Positions 26,970 through 38,545 of a stretch of 64,000 nucleotides of DNA are shown here, in pieces. The DNA is from Kuschelorhynchus macadamiae. Its lineage: Eukaryota > Arthropoda > Insecta > Coleoptera > Curculionidae. The stretch lies in contig JAUTXW010003400.1 in the NCBI GenBank assembly GCA_030620095.1, forward strand, positions 1-64,000, in the 5' to 3' direction. Each line of letters opens with the position of its first letter. Position 1 is the first letter of the stretch. Below the pieces are notes generated by a model that saw nothing but the letters and a program-made list of their open reading frames with translations, ran no database searches and was not told the origin of the DNA. Position numbers and translations under genes: made by a program.

Positions 26970-27433
26970 TTTAGGAATTTAAGCTGGTAAAAAAACATCG
27001 TAAGGAAATGCAAACTTATTTCGTCTTGACTTACATTTGCAATATTGAATATGGGATATACCTATTCATGTATTCATGATTTTAATTTTTTAGTCATCTC
27101 TTGATAAGTTCTTTATCTAGCGTAATTTAATGTTATTTAACTGCTATTTAGGTAATAATAAAATTACAAATAACCAATTAAGCCAAAAATGAATATTGTA
27201 GGAGAGGAATAGGGAACGTATTTTTGTTTTATATATATAACATATTATGTATTGCGCCTAGGATAATGGCCTTCACTATCCCTTTATATAAATATCATTT
27301 AAATTAAAAGCAAATGTATAGAAAATTCTTAGTAAATATTAATAATTCTCCCCCATATATGAAAGCAACAAAGATGACAATGATGCCTTGAGTGAAAGTT
27401 GGTGTTTATGTTAAATATAAATTTGTAAATTTA

Positions 27434-27437
<4 letters not shown>
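26970..27437. other. AT-rich spacer, no gene seen
   Basis: Nothing recognised. Confidence 0.5.

Positions 27438-27474
<37 letters not shown>
27438..27474. repeat. (AT)n microsatellite
   Basis: About 37 bases of AT, 25 bases before the next MITE. Confidence 0.95.
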
Positions 27475-27478
<4 letters not shown>

Positions 27479-27499
27479 TTTTAATTTTTAATTACAGTA

Positions 27500-28193
27500 T
27501 ACAGGAGTATTCATGGTGAGTGGCCCATTAGAAAATCTCGGGAATTACAATATATTTCTAATTGATCTTTCCAATTAAACTATTTTGACGTAACCCCTTG
27601 TATATTTTTTACTTTTTAATTGCCCCTTAAAAATCTAAACATATCTTATTAATAGTGCCGTTTTTGAGATAAAAATGATTAAGTTATTTTAATACAAAAA
27701 ATTAATGAAAAAGAAAATATATTATAGTACCGTTATATGAGCGCCCTCGCTGAAATAACTGTAATACTCAAATTAGCCAAGTTAGACCTATGAAATTTTA
27801 ACAATGTGTAACCAAAACATAACTTATTTTGTCTCAGATTCAATAGTTGATAGTTTGTATACGATTTGTAATCTTCAGCATTTGTCTATTAGAAAAATAA
27901 GCCTAAATCAATTTTATTAAATGAAACACCCTGTTTATTATGTTATCGGAAACTAGAAAATGATTCCTTAAATTGCTGTTAAGAGGCAGCGCAAAAGTTA
28001 AAAATATACAGGTTGTTCTATTTAAAATAAAAAAATTGTATTGGTTGCCATGGAACGCGAATATGACACAAACGACAAAGCATTTTAATTAGAAAGATTA
28101 ATGTCAATTATAGTTTGTCACAAATTTTGAAAAAAATATCTTTTGTATTTTCCCAGATTTTCTAATAGGCCACTCACCGTCAATACTTCTGTA
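27500..28193. mobile_element. TA-flanked MITE with inverted arms, 694 bases
   Basis: Left end TACAGGAGTATTCATGGTGA, right end (complement) TACAGAAGTATTGACGGTGA. The match continues through 'gtggcc.attagaaaatct', about 45 bases, and resumes further in. TA dinucleotides flank it (27,498-27,499 and 28,194-28,195). No open frame. Probably a non-autonomous Tc1/mariner-type element. Confidence 0.75.
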
Positions 28194-28195
28194 TA

Positions 28196-29029
28196 CTATA
28201 TCGACAGGAATACTAACAACCTTTATATAATTACAGAGTGTAAAGGCCTATAGACAGCAGCAAAGGATATCGAAGTAAATTTAAATTGTCGGGTCTGCAG
28301 TGTGATAGGTCGATGTGGGTAACGGACAGAAATTTCGTTAGTCTAGCGAATGAACCAGGTGTGGAACCAAATACAAAATGTGACTGTTGACCTTGAAAAA
28401 AGCGTTGCCGTTTAATAAAAAAAACTTTAAAAAATCGAAATAAAATTATTTTAATTTTATCAGAATAATATACCTAGTCTACGGATTTTTTAATAAACAA
28501 AAAGTAAACCTTTTTGAATCAGGAAAAATACCGAATTTTTGATAATCTTAACGAACAGAAAATTTACTTTTAAAGGGTAGATATTTTTTTCTTCTTTGGT
28601 AATATAATGTTAAAAAGACACGTTTTAAAGTTAGTCCGATATCCTCTTAACAAATATATTGATTAGCAGAGATATATTTAATCGATTGTGTTTTAACAAA
28701 AAACAGATTCATATTACTTTTTGGAAATATCTTTACCAGATAAGTAATTAATATTACCCAAACCTGTGGCAATAAACATAAATATCAATGAACTTTAGTT
28801 TTATATTTTAATTACACTCTTATGGTTGGTATTTAATTGACACTGCGATATTAAATTAATGTTGACGCTGTTTGTTAACTAGGATTTAGGTTGTCTAACA
28901 TTTCACAGAAAGATAATTATATAATATTAGGAACTTGACTAAAATAAAATACTACTGTACAAAAATAATTATAGCCATAGTTATAAGTAAATAGCTTATT
29001 TATAATCTGTATAACTATTACTGTACAAT
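28196..29029. other. Spacer, no gene seen
   Basis: AT-rich. A slightly GC-richer patch at 28,280-28,390 has no recognised motif. Confidence 0.45.
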
Positions 29030-29490
29030 CAGTGGCGCAACTAGACATCGACTTTTGGGGGGGCTCAAGCCCTGACACTTAATATTGATTTGAGGATAAA
29101 AACAATTGTAAAGAAACAATGATTTTTTGTGCATGATATTTTTTCCAAGTCAACAAAGCCATGAAAATTTTTATGTTAGGTTTATCTTAATCTTAACACT
29201 ACAATGTATACAAAAAAATGAAATAAATTTGCCATATTTCGTCGTTTTTCAAAATAGTATCTCTTTTTTATTTTAAATATGTATAATCGAAAAAAAAAGT
29301 AAGAGTGTGCGACAATGAGTTCAGCAATTTTTTAATGTTACTTTTACCCCACTATATCTATTTTCAATTTGACTATAATCGATTAGCGTTCTCAAAATAT
29401 AAAATATGTATGCTTTTGAACCCATAAAAAAATAAAAAATATTTTTTAAAAATTTTATTAGGCAGCATTTTTTTGTACGGCTATGATTTA

Positions 29491-29494
<4 letters not shown>
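29030..29494 (+). mobile_element. hAT terminus, truncated element
   Basis: Starts CAGTGGCGCAACTAGACATC and runs into a ggggggg tract and 'ctcaagccc', the signature of hAT ends of the ZMYM1/TTF group. No matching right end or 8-bp duplication was found. The sequence loses identity before the (AT)n run at 29,495. Confidence 0.5.

Positions 29495-29538
<44 letters not shown>
29495..29538. repeat. (AT)n microsatellite
   Basis: Left of the hammerhead-bearing segment. Confidence 0.95.
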
Positions 29539-29544
<6 letters not shown>

Positions 29545-29643
29545 GATAGAATGTTTTCATTCCACGTACACCAACGTCATAACGACAAAATGATCCTTGT
29601 TTGGAACATGTTCTGCATCACAGCAGACACAATGATCCATTTT

Positions 29644-29700
29644 AGTCAAACGACGATCGCAATTTCGCTCTTATTAGAGCTCATCAGGCCGCCATAGACT
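29644..29700 (-). ncRNA. Hammerhead ribozyme (type I, minimal stem III)
   Basis: On the minus strand all core parts occur in order. CUGAUGA (complement of 29,681-29,687) is followed by stem II GCUC-UAAUAA-GAGC, then GAAA, then a very short stem III (UUGCGAU, with A15.1-U16.1 and U-A pairs) ending in cleavage triplet AUC. Stem I pairs GGCGGC with GUCGUU (six pairs, three of them G-U). After a small internal loop, AGUC at the 5' edge pairs with GACU at the 3' edge. Type I hammerheads with tiny stem III are known from Penelope-like retroelements. The segment lies between two (AT)n runs and next to a foldback unit, as expected for a Penelope terminal region. No Penelope RT is visible. The predicted cleavage is just 3' of the AUC. 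Confidence 0.8.
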
Positions 29701-29702
29701 GG

Positions 29703-29703
<1 letters not shown>

Positions 29704-29759
<56 letters not shown>
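29704..29759. repeat. (AT)n microsatellite
   Basis: Immediately right of the ribozyme segment. Confidence 0.95.
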
Positions 29760-29761
<2 letters not shown>

Positions 29762-29810
29762 TTTGGTAAGAGTTTCTTGACCTTCCTTTTATATTGTTAA
29801 TATATATAAT

Positions 29811-30123
29811 TTTCTTGGGTATAGGTCCGAAAAAAGTGTCATCACTCGAGTGTGATATCGCCCAAGAGCGGGCAGCAAACGATATGTTGTTGTCGTCTTT
29901 TTTGTTATTTTCGTATGTTCGAAAAAATAAGTGAAATTTGTTCTTTATTAAAATTTTAATTTTAAATTGATTAATTACGTTTCATGGATAAAAATTTTTT
30001 TGAGAAAGGCAGGGGTGTTCCTGCCGAAACGTCAAAAATTATATTTTTTTAAAATTGACAATATATGTGACACTACCAAAACCTCAGTCACAATTACTTT
30101 CTTTTTTCGGACCTATACCCAAG

Positions 30124-30126
<3 letters not shown>
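29811..30126. mobile_element. Foldback unit with perfect 26-base inverted arms
   Basis: Arms at 29,811-29,836 and 30,101-30,126 are perfect inverted copies (core TTGGGTATAGGTCCGAAAA). The interior contains 'ttcctgccgaaacgtc', a phrase type often found at Penelope-like element ends. It may be a partial or rearranged terminal unit of the same family as the ribozyme segment. No open frame. Confidence 0.6.

Positions 30127-30184
<58 letters not shown>
30127..30184. repeat. (AT)n tract at the left junction of the errantivirus-like element
   Basis: Continues as 36,654-36,693 on the other side of the element, so the LTR element inserted into an (AT)n tract. Confidence 0.9.
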
Positions 30185-30188
<4 letters not shown>

Positions 30189-30484
30189 ATATCCGTTTAT
30201 AGCCACGTGTAGGCAATGACCTTCGGTCACACTGTATCGGATATAGCAATTTCAACATTTCAAGGAATGCATTGTAAGCAGTACCTTCGAGTTGCAATTC
30301 CCACAGCTGGAAGCTGCCGCATCAGCATTTTAAAACATATAAAACGCTCTGAATTGTGAATATTAGTCAGTTCATATTATATACCGTTTTGATGCCAGTT
30401 TAAGTTTCGATATTGTATAAAGTAATTTCAAAGTTAAATAATAATTTTTTTTAAAAAGTGAATTTTTGAATTAATAGTGTAACA
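30185..30484 (+). repeat. 5' LTR
   Basis: Begins TGTTATATCC, ends AGTGTAACA. Near-identical to 36,352-36,651. Confidence 0.97.
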
Positions 30485-30487
30485 AAT

Positions 30488-30508
30488 TGGCGCAGTCGGT
30501 AGGATTCG
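30488..30508 (+). promoter_or_regulatory. Primer-binding site for tRNA-Ser
   Basis: TGGCGCAGTCGGTAGGATTC starts three bases after the LTR. It matches, as I recall it, the complement of the 3' end of insect serine tRNA over its whole length. Serine primer sites are known for the ZAM/17.6/297 group of insect env-bearing elements. Confidence 0.85.
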
Positions 30509-30766
30509 TCTAACGTCGGCAGAACAAGGAAGACCTAACTGTTGACGGCGGATTCAATCCCTTAACGAAGAAAAGAACCACATTTAAGGCATCCTCAGTC
30601 GAAGATACCTGCGGAAGGAACACTACATACTCCCTGATTTTAGTTTTATGAATTTAAAAAGAAAGGTGAATTTTATATGCTAATTTTCTTTCTCCAATAC
30701 TTGCCTAATATTTTGTTTTCCCCCAATTTATATTTTGAAAATTAAAAACAAATAGTATTTGGCAAA

Positions 30767-32048
30767 ATGCCTGAGACACGTTCCCAACAATCTCAACAAG
30801 CTCAACAAGCTCAGCCATCTACCCAGCAACCGATACAAGGTGCTGAGGTAGAAATTGAGCCTTACAGGCTTTCCGAAATATTTTCTATAGTGCCTGATTT
30901 TGAAGACGATCAAATCTCCTTGGGTACCTTTTTAAACGCGTGCGATTGTGCTAATCAAATGGCAACAACTGACCAAAAACTGTTATTAACGATTCACATT
31001 AAAAACAAACTTAAAGGTAGAGCTGCGCAATCAGTAAATTCAAGAAACCCTGCAACATATTGCGAGATTAAACAACTCTTAAACCTTCATTTTGGCGACT
31101 CGAGGGACCTATCGTCTCTTATACAAGACCTTCAAAGACTCCGCCAAGTACCTGGCGAGTCCGCCCTTACATTTTACAATCGCTTACAGGTTTTGAATGC
31201 AAAAATGCTCTCAAGTATTCAGAAAGCTTCCAACCTAAGTAATGATCAAAAAGCTGCCCAAAGCAAACTAATTGAGACAATGAGCCTAAATACTCTTTTA
31301 ACTGGACTAAAACCTCGCCTAGGCCAAATTATTCATGCAGGTAATCCAAGAGATCTTTTAGAAGCTCACTCTCGCATTAGGCGTGAACTACAGCTCTCAT
31401 ATTTCGAAACTCAAATTAAATAAACAAATTTCTCCGAAACCTCCCCAACCAATTAGGAAACAGTTACCACAAGGTATAAAATGTATGAAATGTGGACGCA
31501 ACGGCCACATAGCTGCAGAATGCCGTTCCCAATCAATGTCTCATCCTAGTTATTCTCAAAATGATGGCAACATAAATTATCAAAGGCAGTTTCCTTCTTC
31601 TAGCCAAGTGCCTCATTTTTCACAGCAAAATAGACCCAACACATTTTCGTCTCAATATAGACAACCTGCAGCTACCCAACAAAGTCATGCTGCGTCTCGT
31701 CCACCTCTAATGCAAAGAAATTCGAATTTCTCTCCAAATCAACAAAGAGCTCACCATGTAAATTATGATTACCAATCTTACGAAGGACCACAATATTACG
31801 ACGAATATTCTCAAGATGATAGCAACTTGGAATACCAAGAATATTATACTGAAAACGAACAAACACCATTCGAACAATTTAACAACTCAGATTTCCAAAA
31901 TTTTCCACCTCCCCTTTACAAAAACCATCCTCCGGAGATCACTACCCAATCGAACGACTCGGTGTCGAAACTGCAGAGTCAGATTCAGACAATGAATTTA
32001 GACGATTTGGACCCCAATGTGAATTTTCCGGAACAAGCGTTCCTTTAA
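30767..32048 (+). pseudogene. Errantivirus-like gag, one frameshift
   Basis: Starts MPETRSQQSQQ and runs in one frame to 31,423. The rest (to a stop at 32,048) continues in another frame that opens before 31,400, so a single small indel in an A-rich stretch near 31,420 explains the break. The first part (218 residues) is the helical capsid-like domain. The second part carries one CCHC knuckle, CMKCGRNGHIAAEC, near 31,482-31,523, then a Gln/Asn/Tyr-rich tail. Gag would form the capsid and package RNA. Pol lies in the frame one base back at the gag stop, the usual arrangement for a -1 shift. Confidence 0.85.
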
Positions 32049-32050
32049 AC

Positions 32051-34351
32051 CCGTTTCTTACTGTCAACCCCAAGAACCTGTACTATATTAACGATGCCTC
32101 AAATACATTCAAACTTTTAATTGACACCGGAGCAGGGATATCCATTTTCAAAGAAAATACGGTGAAAAAGTTTCCCCTCAGATCACCAGAAAACGTAACT
32201 ATTCAGGGAATAATAAATCAGAAATTGTCTATATTTGAATCGACTCTTGTCCCTTTTGAAATAGGTAACCCAGCCACGCAAGGTATACATTTATAACTTA
32301 GATATCGATTTTGATGGAATCTTAGGACTTGATTTTCTCGAACATTATGAGTGTATAATTGATCTTAAATCAAAAAATTTAATAACGAACTTTAATACGA
32401 TTCAGTTGCGCAAAGTCGGGGCTATTACAACAAAAAAAAAATGGCGATAAAAACGAGATAAACAAAAAAATTTCTATTGACGCTCGCACAGAGAAAATTA
32501 TGTCTCAAGAAAAAGAAAAAGTTCGTTTACCAAATGCTATTGTACATGTTAACGAAAGCGGTGAATTTATGACTTCTATTTTAAATGCTAACGCCATGCC
32601 AGAAACCATTTACCCCTAATGATGTTATCCTAGACCTAAACACCCAAGATAATTATGATGCCCATCAAATCGACAGAATATAGATAATTCGAAACGAGTT
32701 AAGAACCAAGCACCTTAATTCCGAAGAAAGGGAAATGATCACAAATCTCTGTCTAGAATACTCTGACATATTTTATATCGAAGGTGATAAACTAACTTTC
32801 ACCAATGAAATCAAGCATGTTATAGAAACTAATAATGCAAAGCCCGTTTTCACAAAATTTTATAGGTATCCTCAGATACATAAAGAGGAAGTGAAAACAG
32901 ATGGGAAAGATGTTAGACCAGGGAATTATACGGTCTTCCATTTCACCGTGGTCCTCACCTGTATGGGTGGTACCCAAAAAACTTGATGCGTCCGGGAAAC
33001 AAAAATGGCGTGTAGTTATTGACTACAGAAAGCTCAATGACCTCTGTATTGATGATGACATACCAAAGACAGCATTTTCAGTTGACAATGGACACTATGA
33101 ATTTGTCCGCATGCCATTCGGTCTAAAGAATGCCCCGTCCACGTTTCAACGTCATGAACAACATTCTCTTGGGCATTCAAAACGAGCGTTGCCTTGTGTA
33201 TATGGACGACATAATCGTCTACTCTCCCACCATACATGAGCATATAGACCGGCTAAAAGAAGTCTTTAAGCGCCTCCGAAACGCAAACCTCAAAATTAAA
33301 CGTATTACGTGGAAAATAACCTAGCACTGCCTATCCTCGAAATTTTCTCATTCATTTTCGCCGACAAAGAAATAAAACTTAAAATCTGCCAAAATGTTGT
33401 AAAAACCCCAGACGCCGACGAAATACCCCAAATTTTAAAACACTACCATTCGGGCAAAACTAATTTGCATAAGGGAATTGACGAGACAGTCAGGCGCATA
33501 AGAGAAAAGTACAATTGGCCGAATTTAACAAAAGACGTCGAAAAATTAATAAAAGGGTGCGAAATATGCCAAAAGGTAAAAATATGCCGAAAAAATCTAA
33601 GTACGCCTCTCGTCATAACGGAAACTCCGAAAACCCCATTTGAAAGGATAAACATTGACATCTTCGAATATCCAACCAGATATTACACACTCACGATTCG
33701 AGACGCACAAAATTCACACAGGCTTACGCAGTCGAAGACAAAAAAGCGTCCATAATTGTAAATACCTTATTAATATTTTTCCAACACTTGGGTACACCCC
33801 TAAAAATACATTGCGACTATGGTCGCGAATTTGACAACTCATTATTCAAAGATCTTTGTGAACTATTTAACATAAAATTAACTTTCTCTAGTGTCAATCA
33901 CCCCCAGTCTAACGTGTCCATTGAAAGGTTCCATGCAACCTTATCAGAAATGATTAGAGCAAATATAGCCGAAAACCCAAAACAACATCCCTTTAATGTT
34001 TTACCCTACGCGGTGATCTGCTACAACAATACGAAAAATAAAACTCATGGGTTTACACCGTTTGAACTTATTTTTGGTCACACGTCAAGTAGACCACCCG
34101 AAACTTTATACAACCAGGAAAAATTAATATCAAAATACGTAAGAGACCTTAATAACCGTATGGAATATTTCTACAAAATCGCAAGAACAAAAACAGAACG
34201 ACAAAAAGAAAAAGCAAAAGTCAGGTTTGACGAACACGTAACTAGTATCCCTGAATACAAAGTGTATGTTAAAGAGTCACAAATAAAATCTAAAGCCGAA
34301 AACAAATTTAATGGCACTTTTGAAATTACAGAAGTTTTTCAAAATTCTTAA
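32051..34351 (+). pseudogene. Errantivirus-like pol with two internal deletions
   Basis: Protease LLIDTGAGISIF at about 32,114-32,149. RT N-part FYRYPQIHKEE, MLDQGIIRSSISPWSSPVW and WRVVIDYRKLND. The segment with the first catalytic Asp (family LDLASGFHQI) is gone: IDDD joins directly to IPKTAFSVD near 33,055. The palm motif LVYMDDIIVYS is present near 33,193-33,225 in another frame. The rest of RT and nearly all RNase H are missing, and at about 33,300 the sequence passes to the integrase. Integrase shows H..H then CEICQ, NIDIF (first Asp), HCDYGREFD (second Asp) and NVSIERFHA (Glu). Frameshifts near 33,140, 33,310 and 33,750. Confidence 0.9.
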
Positions 34352-34429
34352 TACTCGAACAAACCAATCTCCTAAAGTCAACTTCGATAGGCTAAAACCC
34401 TATTTTGAATACGTATTCTTCTTCTTTAC

Positions 34430-34431
34430 AG
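34430..34431 (+). promoter_or_regulatory. Likely env splice acceptor
   Basis: The pyrimidine-rich run ttcttcttctttacag ends here, just before the env frame opens. Env of insect gypsy-type elements is made from a spliced RNA, so this placement fits. The donor was not located. Confidence 0.5.
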
Positions 34432-34440
34432 ATCCCTTGG

Positions 34441-36299
34441 GCTCCTCTCGGTAGGCCTGACCCAATTTTCGATTACACCTATCAACAACACACTCGGAAT
34501 ATTCTTCCACGAAGAAGGTTCTGTAAAAGTGTCAAACGACAAATGGACACTCCTCGTGTATAAATATCTTTCTTACATAAAGGAAGCTATCGCGAATAAT
34601 GATAAGATCCTAGAAGGATTATTATATGGCTTTGTAGACGTTGACTCGCCCAGAATGTTATCTTTCAAATCCGAAATACAAACTCATGTCAGCCTGCTCA
34701 ATCAAATATCCGACACTGTCAATTTAAAATACAAAGAAATAATCGCGGATACGAAAAAATACAGTTACAGGGAGAAGTGCGGAATATTCAACGGCAGGCA
34801 CTGTCTGGAAATCCATAACTGGAAACCTCGATGCTTCCGACGGTGAGTACTTCAATGAATGCATGGATAAAGCCTCTCAAGACGAAAGACATATCGAAAA
34901 TCTCCTCAAAAATCAGATATCGGTTACTACCTCAGTAATAAAAACTTTTAACGCGTCAATACAAAAACTTCAAATAGACGAAGTAACATTTAACCGGGAC
35001 GTAAACGAAATCCACAAATCGATAATGGACATTTCCGACGACCTCGCATTTTACCATGGCCAGATAAGAACTCTAGATTTATGTGAATCATTAATGGAGA
35101 GTAATTCTTTTATAGAAAATTTTCTTAACGACGCTCTGAACGCGATATCATTCGCTAGGCTAAATATCTTGCACAGTTCAATAATAATCCCGGAAGATCT
35201 GATTAGTTCCCTTCAAGAAATTTCACAATCTCTCAGAAAAAATAATCTTCCTTTACCTGTATACTCTTCAACGCTTGCCCAATACGTTGAGATTATCGAG
35301 CTTGAAGCATATCAATCTGATACTAAAGTAGTGTTTATTCTAAAAATACCTTTAGTAAACCCTGAAAGCTATACTTTGTATCATCTCTATCCAATACCCG
35401 TATTAGATAATCGAACAGAATTTTATCATATAATCCCTACAACACAAAAATATATTGCGCGGGACGATGATTAAATGTTATATATTTCATTTCAAAACCT
35501 GGGAAGCTGCAAATCACTAGAGCGAGGCCAAAAGATCTGCTCAGATGTTCTACCCTACCCGATAGACAGTGAAGCGATTTGCGAAGCTCAGCTACTTAGA
35601 GGACCAAACCATTTACCAAAGACGTGCCAGGTATCTCTTCTTCTTGCAAAGGGATACAACGTTAAGGACATCGACCAAAACTTCTGGTTGATTACAGTGT
35701 CAGACCCACTACCAGTTACAATAAAGTGTGAAGGAAAAGAGGTCAGGACAAGTATCATCAATGTCAATTCCCTTCTTAGACTTCAGCCATATTGTAATGC
35801 TTTTATAGGAAGCACAAGAGTTCACGCCAAAGCACTCATTGATAAGTATCAAAATGTTACTTATAAAAGCCACCCAGTGATAATCCCATACAAGTGCTGC
35901 CAACATATTTCATCGAAGCTTCACATTCCAGACCTTAAATCTCTAAAACTGTACAAGATAGACCTAGAAGATCTCAATATTGCCCAGCACAAATTGGACC
36001 AATACTCCGAAGAACTAGACAAATTAATCAATCAACCTTTTGTCTATAAACATCTATCATGGTTCACGATCGTCACGATGGTTCATCTAGTCAGTCTGTT
36101 CGTCTTGTACATAATGTGTAAGTGTCGCCGTAAAAGACTACCCAGCATCACCATGGCTCCATTGGATGATGGTTCACCACCTCCGCCTAGACCACAACAG
36201 CGAAAGACAGTCAAACTCAGACTAAGCAGCATCCTTGCGAGAAGACGACCAGCCATCCAACCTCAAGCCCAAGATGAAGAATACGAAGACGAAATCTAA
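34441..36299 (+). pseudogene. Env-like glycoprotein, broken
   Basis: The frame opens just after the acceptor with a short hydrophobic, signal-like stretch and continues to a frameshift near 34,846. It resumes at 34,863, is cut by one TAA at 35,472-35,474, and runs on to 36,299. The C-terminal part has paired cysteines, a hydrophobic membrane segment (FTIVTMVHLVSLFVLYIMC near 36,061-36,117), a basic KCRRKR stop-transfer and a proline-rich tail. Layout matches env proteins of insect errantiviruses. The residue pattern FWLITVSDPLP recurs in the second element at 53,071-53,103. Not functional as it stands. Confidence 0.8.
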
Positions 36300-36337
36300 T
36301 AATCTTACAAAAGTTTACACAGGGTGTTAACTTTTGA

Positions 36338-36351
36338 CCAAAAGGGGAAGT
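36338..36351 (+). promoter_or_regulatory. Polypurine tract
   Basis: Purine-rich aaaaggggaag directly before the 3' LTR. Family role: primer for plus-strand DNA synthesis. Confidence 0.75.
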
Positions 36352-36650
36352 TGTTATATCCGTTTATAGCCACGTGTAGGCAATGGCCTTCGGTCACACG
36401 GTATCGGATATAGCAATTTCAACATTTCAAGGAATGCATTGTAAGCAGTACCTTCGAGTTGCAATTCCCACAACTGGAAGGTGCCGCATCAGCATTTTAA
36501 AACATATAAAACGCTCTGAATTGTAAATATTAGTCTGTTCATATTATATACCGTTTTAATGCCAGTTTAAGTTTCGATATTGTATAAAGTAATTTCAAAG
36601 TTAAATAATAAATTTTTTTAAAAAGTGAATTTTTGAATTAATAGTGTAAC

Positions 36651-36651
<1 letters not shown>
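36352..36651 (+). repeat. 3' LTR
   Basis: Partner of 30,185-30,484. About eight substitutions, no large gaps. Confidence 0.97.

Positions 36652-36653
<2 letters not shown>

Positions 36654-36693
<40 letters not shown>
36654..36693. repeat. (AT)n tract
   Basis: Between the LTR element and the mariner-like element. Continues at 38,549. Confidence 0.95.
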
Positions 36694-36696
<3 letters not shown>

Positions 36697-38545
36697 TGTG
36701 CCTCCGATTAAGTCGGCACCATTGCTAACTTCCTTATTATTGGAGATATGAGGTCGGTTAAATTAGCAAACTAGTAGCATTTTTTCTGCTGATTAAGATA
36801 GTGAAATCAGAAAAACAATTGAACATCGCGTCTTCGAGTTATTCCAAAAAATGTATATTTTTTCAATGGAACACCCTGTATATTTTTCGACATAACGTTA
36901 GTAAATCGTCCTAAGAATAAAAAAGTTCATATGCACTAATCGCCTAAACCTAATAACAACAAAGTTATAACGATATTTTTACTCACAGTCAAGTTGGCCA
37001 TGAAATTCCAAATAAAAACAATATTACTTAATTGGTTAGATTTAACTGTCACAGTAAATGAGCAAACACATCACCATCTTGTTCTATGCATTTTCGGACA
37101 CATTTTAGCACATGCCTCGTCGCCTTTAAAATTGTCCTTCCATCAATAGACGCCATTATTCTCCTTATTTCAATTTTCAGTTCTTCCAAATTTGCATATT
37201 TCTTCTTATAAACTTCATTTTTCACGTAACCCCAAAAATAGAAATCAAGAGGAGTTATGTCTGGGGATCTAGGTGGCCAGCGAACTGGACCATTTGTGGC
37301 AATCCATTTGTCTCCAAATAATCTCTGCAACATCATTCTTACATCACCAAACTGATGAGGTGGGGCCCCATCTTGCTGGAAGTAAATTAGTTGTCGTGTA
37401 GCCAAATTGACGCCGTCCAAATATTCTTCTAACGCCCCAGAAATTATCAGGTCAACATATCTCCTTCCTGTCAAAGTACCCTCATAAAATACAGGTCCAA
37501 GTATTTCGCTTCCTCTCATACCACACTAAACATTGACACTAAATTGATGCTGAGGATTTCTGGGATCAGTGAGAAATAAATTTTCTTGCGACCAATAATG
37601 GACGTTTTTGCGATTGAACATACCTTTGTTGGAAAAATTGGATTCATCGCTCCAAATAATGTTCTTCAAAATGTCATTATTTCTTTCATAAACATGATGC
37701 AACCAATGGCAAAACGCAAGTCTTCTTTCATTATCACCAGGCAACAATGTTTGAATTGGCCGGTACTTATACGGAATAAACTTGTGCTTCTTTAAGATCC
37801 GCCATATTGTCACTAAACTAACACCGTAATCTCTTGCTAAATCCCTTGTTGAGTATTCTTTGTGTGCTTCAAAATAGGCTAATATGGTAATTTCAACGTC
37901 TTCGCTTATTATAAAAGGTTTTCTCTTCCTTGTCTTTTTAAAAACCTCCTCGTTACTTCTAAATTTTCTATAGAGAACTAAAAAATACCTCCTGTCCGGT
38001 AAATTACGAGTAGGGAATCTTCGGCGGTATTCTTGTATTGCCATAGTACTATTTTTCCTACACATAAGGTATGTTTCTAACATATTACATTTTTCAATAT
38101 GCGTGAACAACATTTTAAAACAAGCTTTAGCAACTAAAACTGTAAATACATTATTTTTCTGCTACAACAAAACGCCCCTCATCTACAAACTGTCATTTAT
38201 ATCGCCAAGCCACCCAATCAATTGTTTTTATTTTTAATTTCATGGCCAACTTGACTGTTAGTAAAATATCGTTATAACTTTGTTATTATTGGGTTTAGGC
38301 AGATAGTGCATATGAACTTTTTTATTCTTAGGACGATTTGCTAACGTTATGTCGAAAAATATACAGGGTGTTCCATTGAAAAAATATACATTTTTTGGAA
38401 TAACTCGAAGACGCGATGTTCAATTGTTTTTCTGATTTCACTATCTTAATCAGCAGAAAAAATGCTACTAGTTTGCTAATTTAACCGACCTCATATCTCC
38501 AATAATAAGGAAGTTAGCAATGGTGCCGACTTAACCGGAGGCACC

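Larger units (their letters stand above)
30185..36651 (+). mobile_element. Env-bearing gypsy-type (errantivirus-like) LTR element, defective
   Basis: 6.47 kb with two 300-base LTRs, a tRNA-Ser primer site, gag, pol (gypsy order: protease, RT, integrase), a spliced-type env frame and a purine tract before the 3' LTR. Flanking DNA is (AT)n. The 4-base flanks TATA (left) and TGTA (right) fit a TATA-type duplication with one change. LTRs differ at about 8 of 300 positions by eye. Coding regions are broken: a gag frameshift, two pol deletions, frameshifts, and env stops. This is an old endogenous copy and is not functional. Confidence 0.95.

Noticed and set aside
32044..32050. TTTAAAC as the gag-pol slippery heptamer
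   Set aside because: The heptamer is canonical, but it is not in register with the upstream gag codons (gag reads CTT TAA there). The gag-to-pol shift is one base back as expected, but this exact site is not supported.
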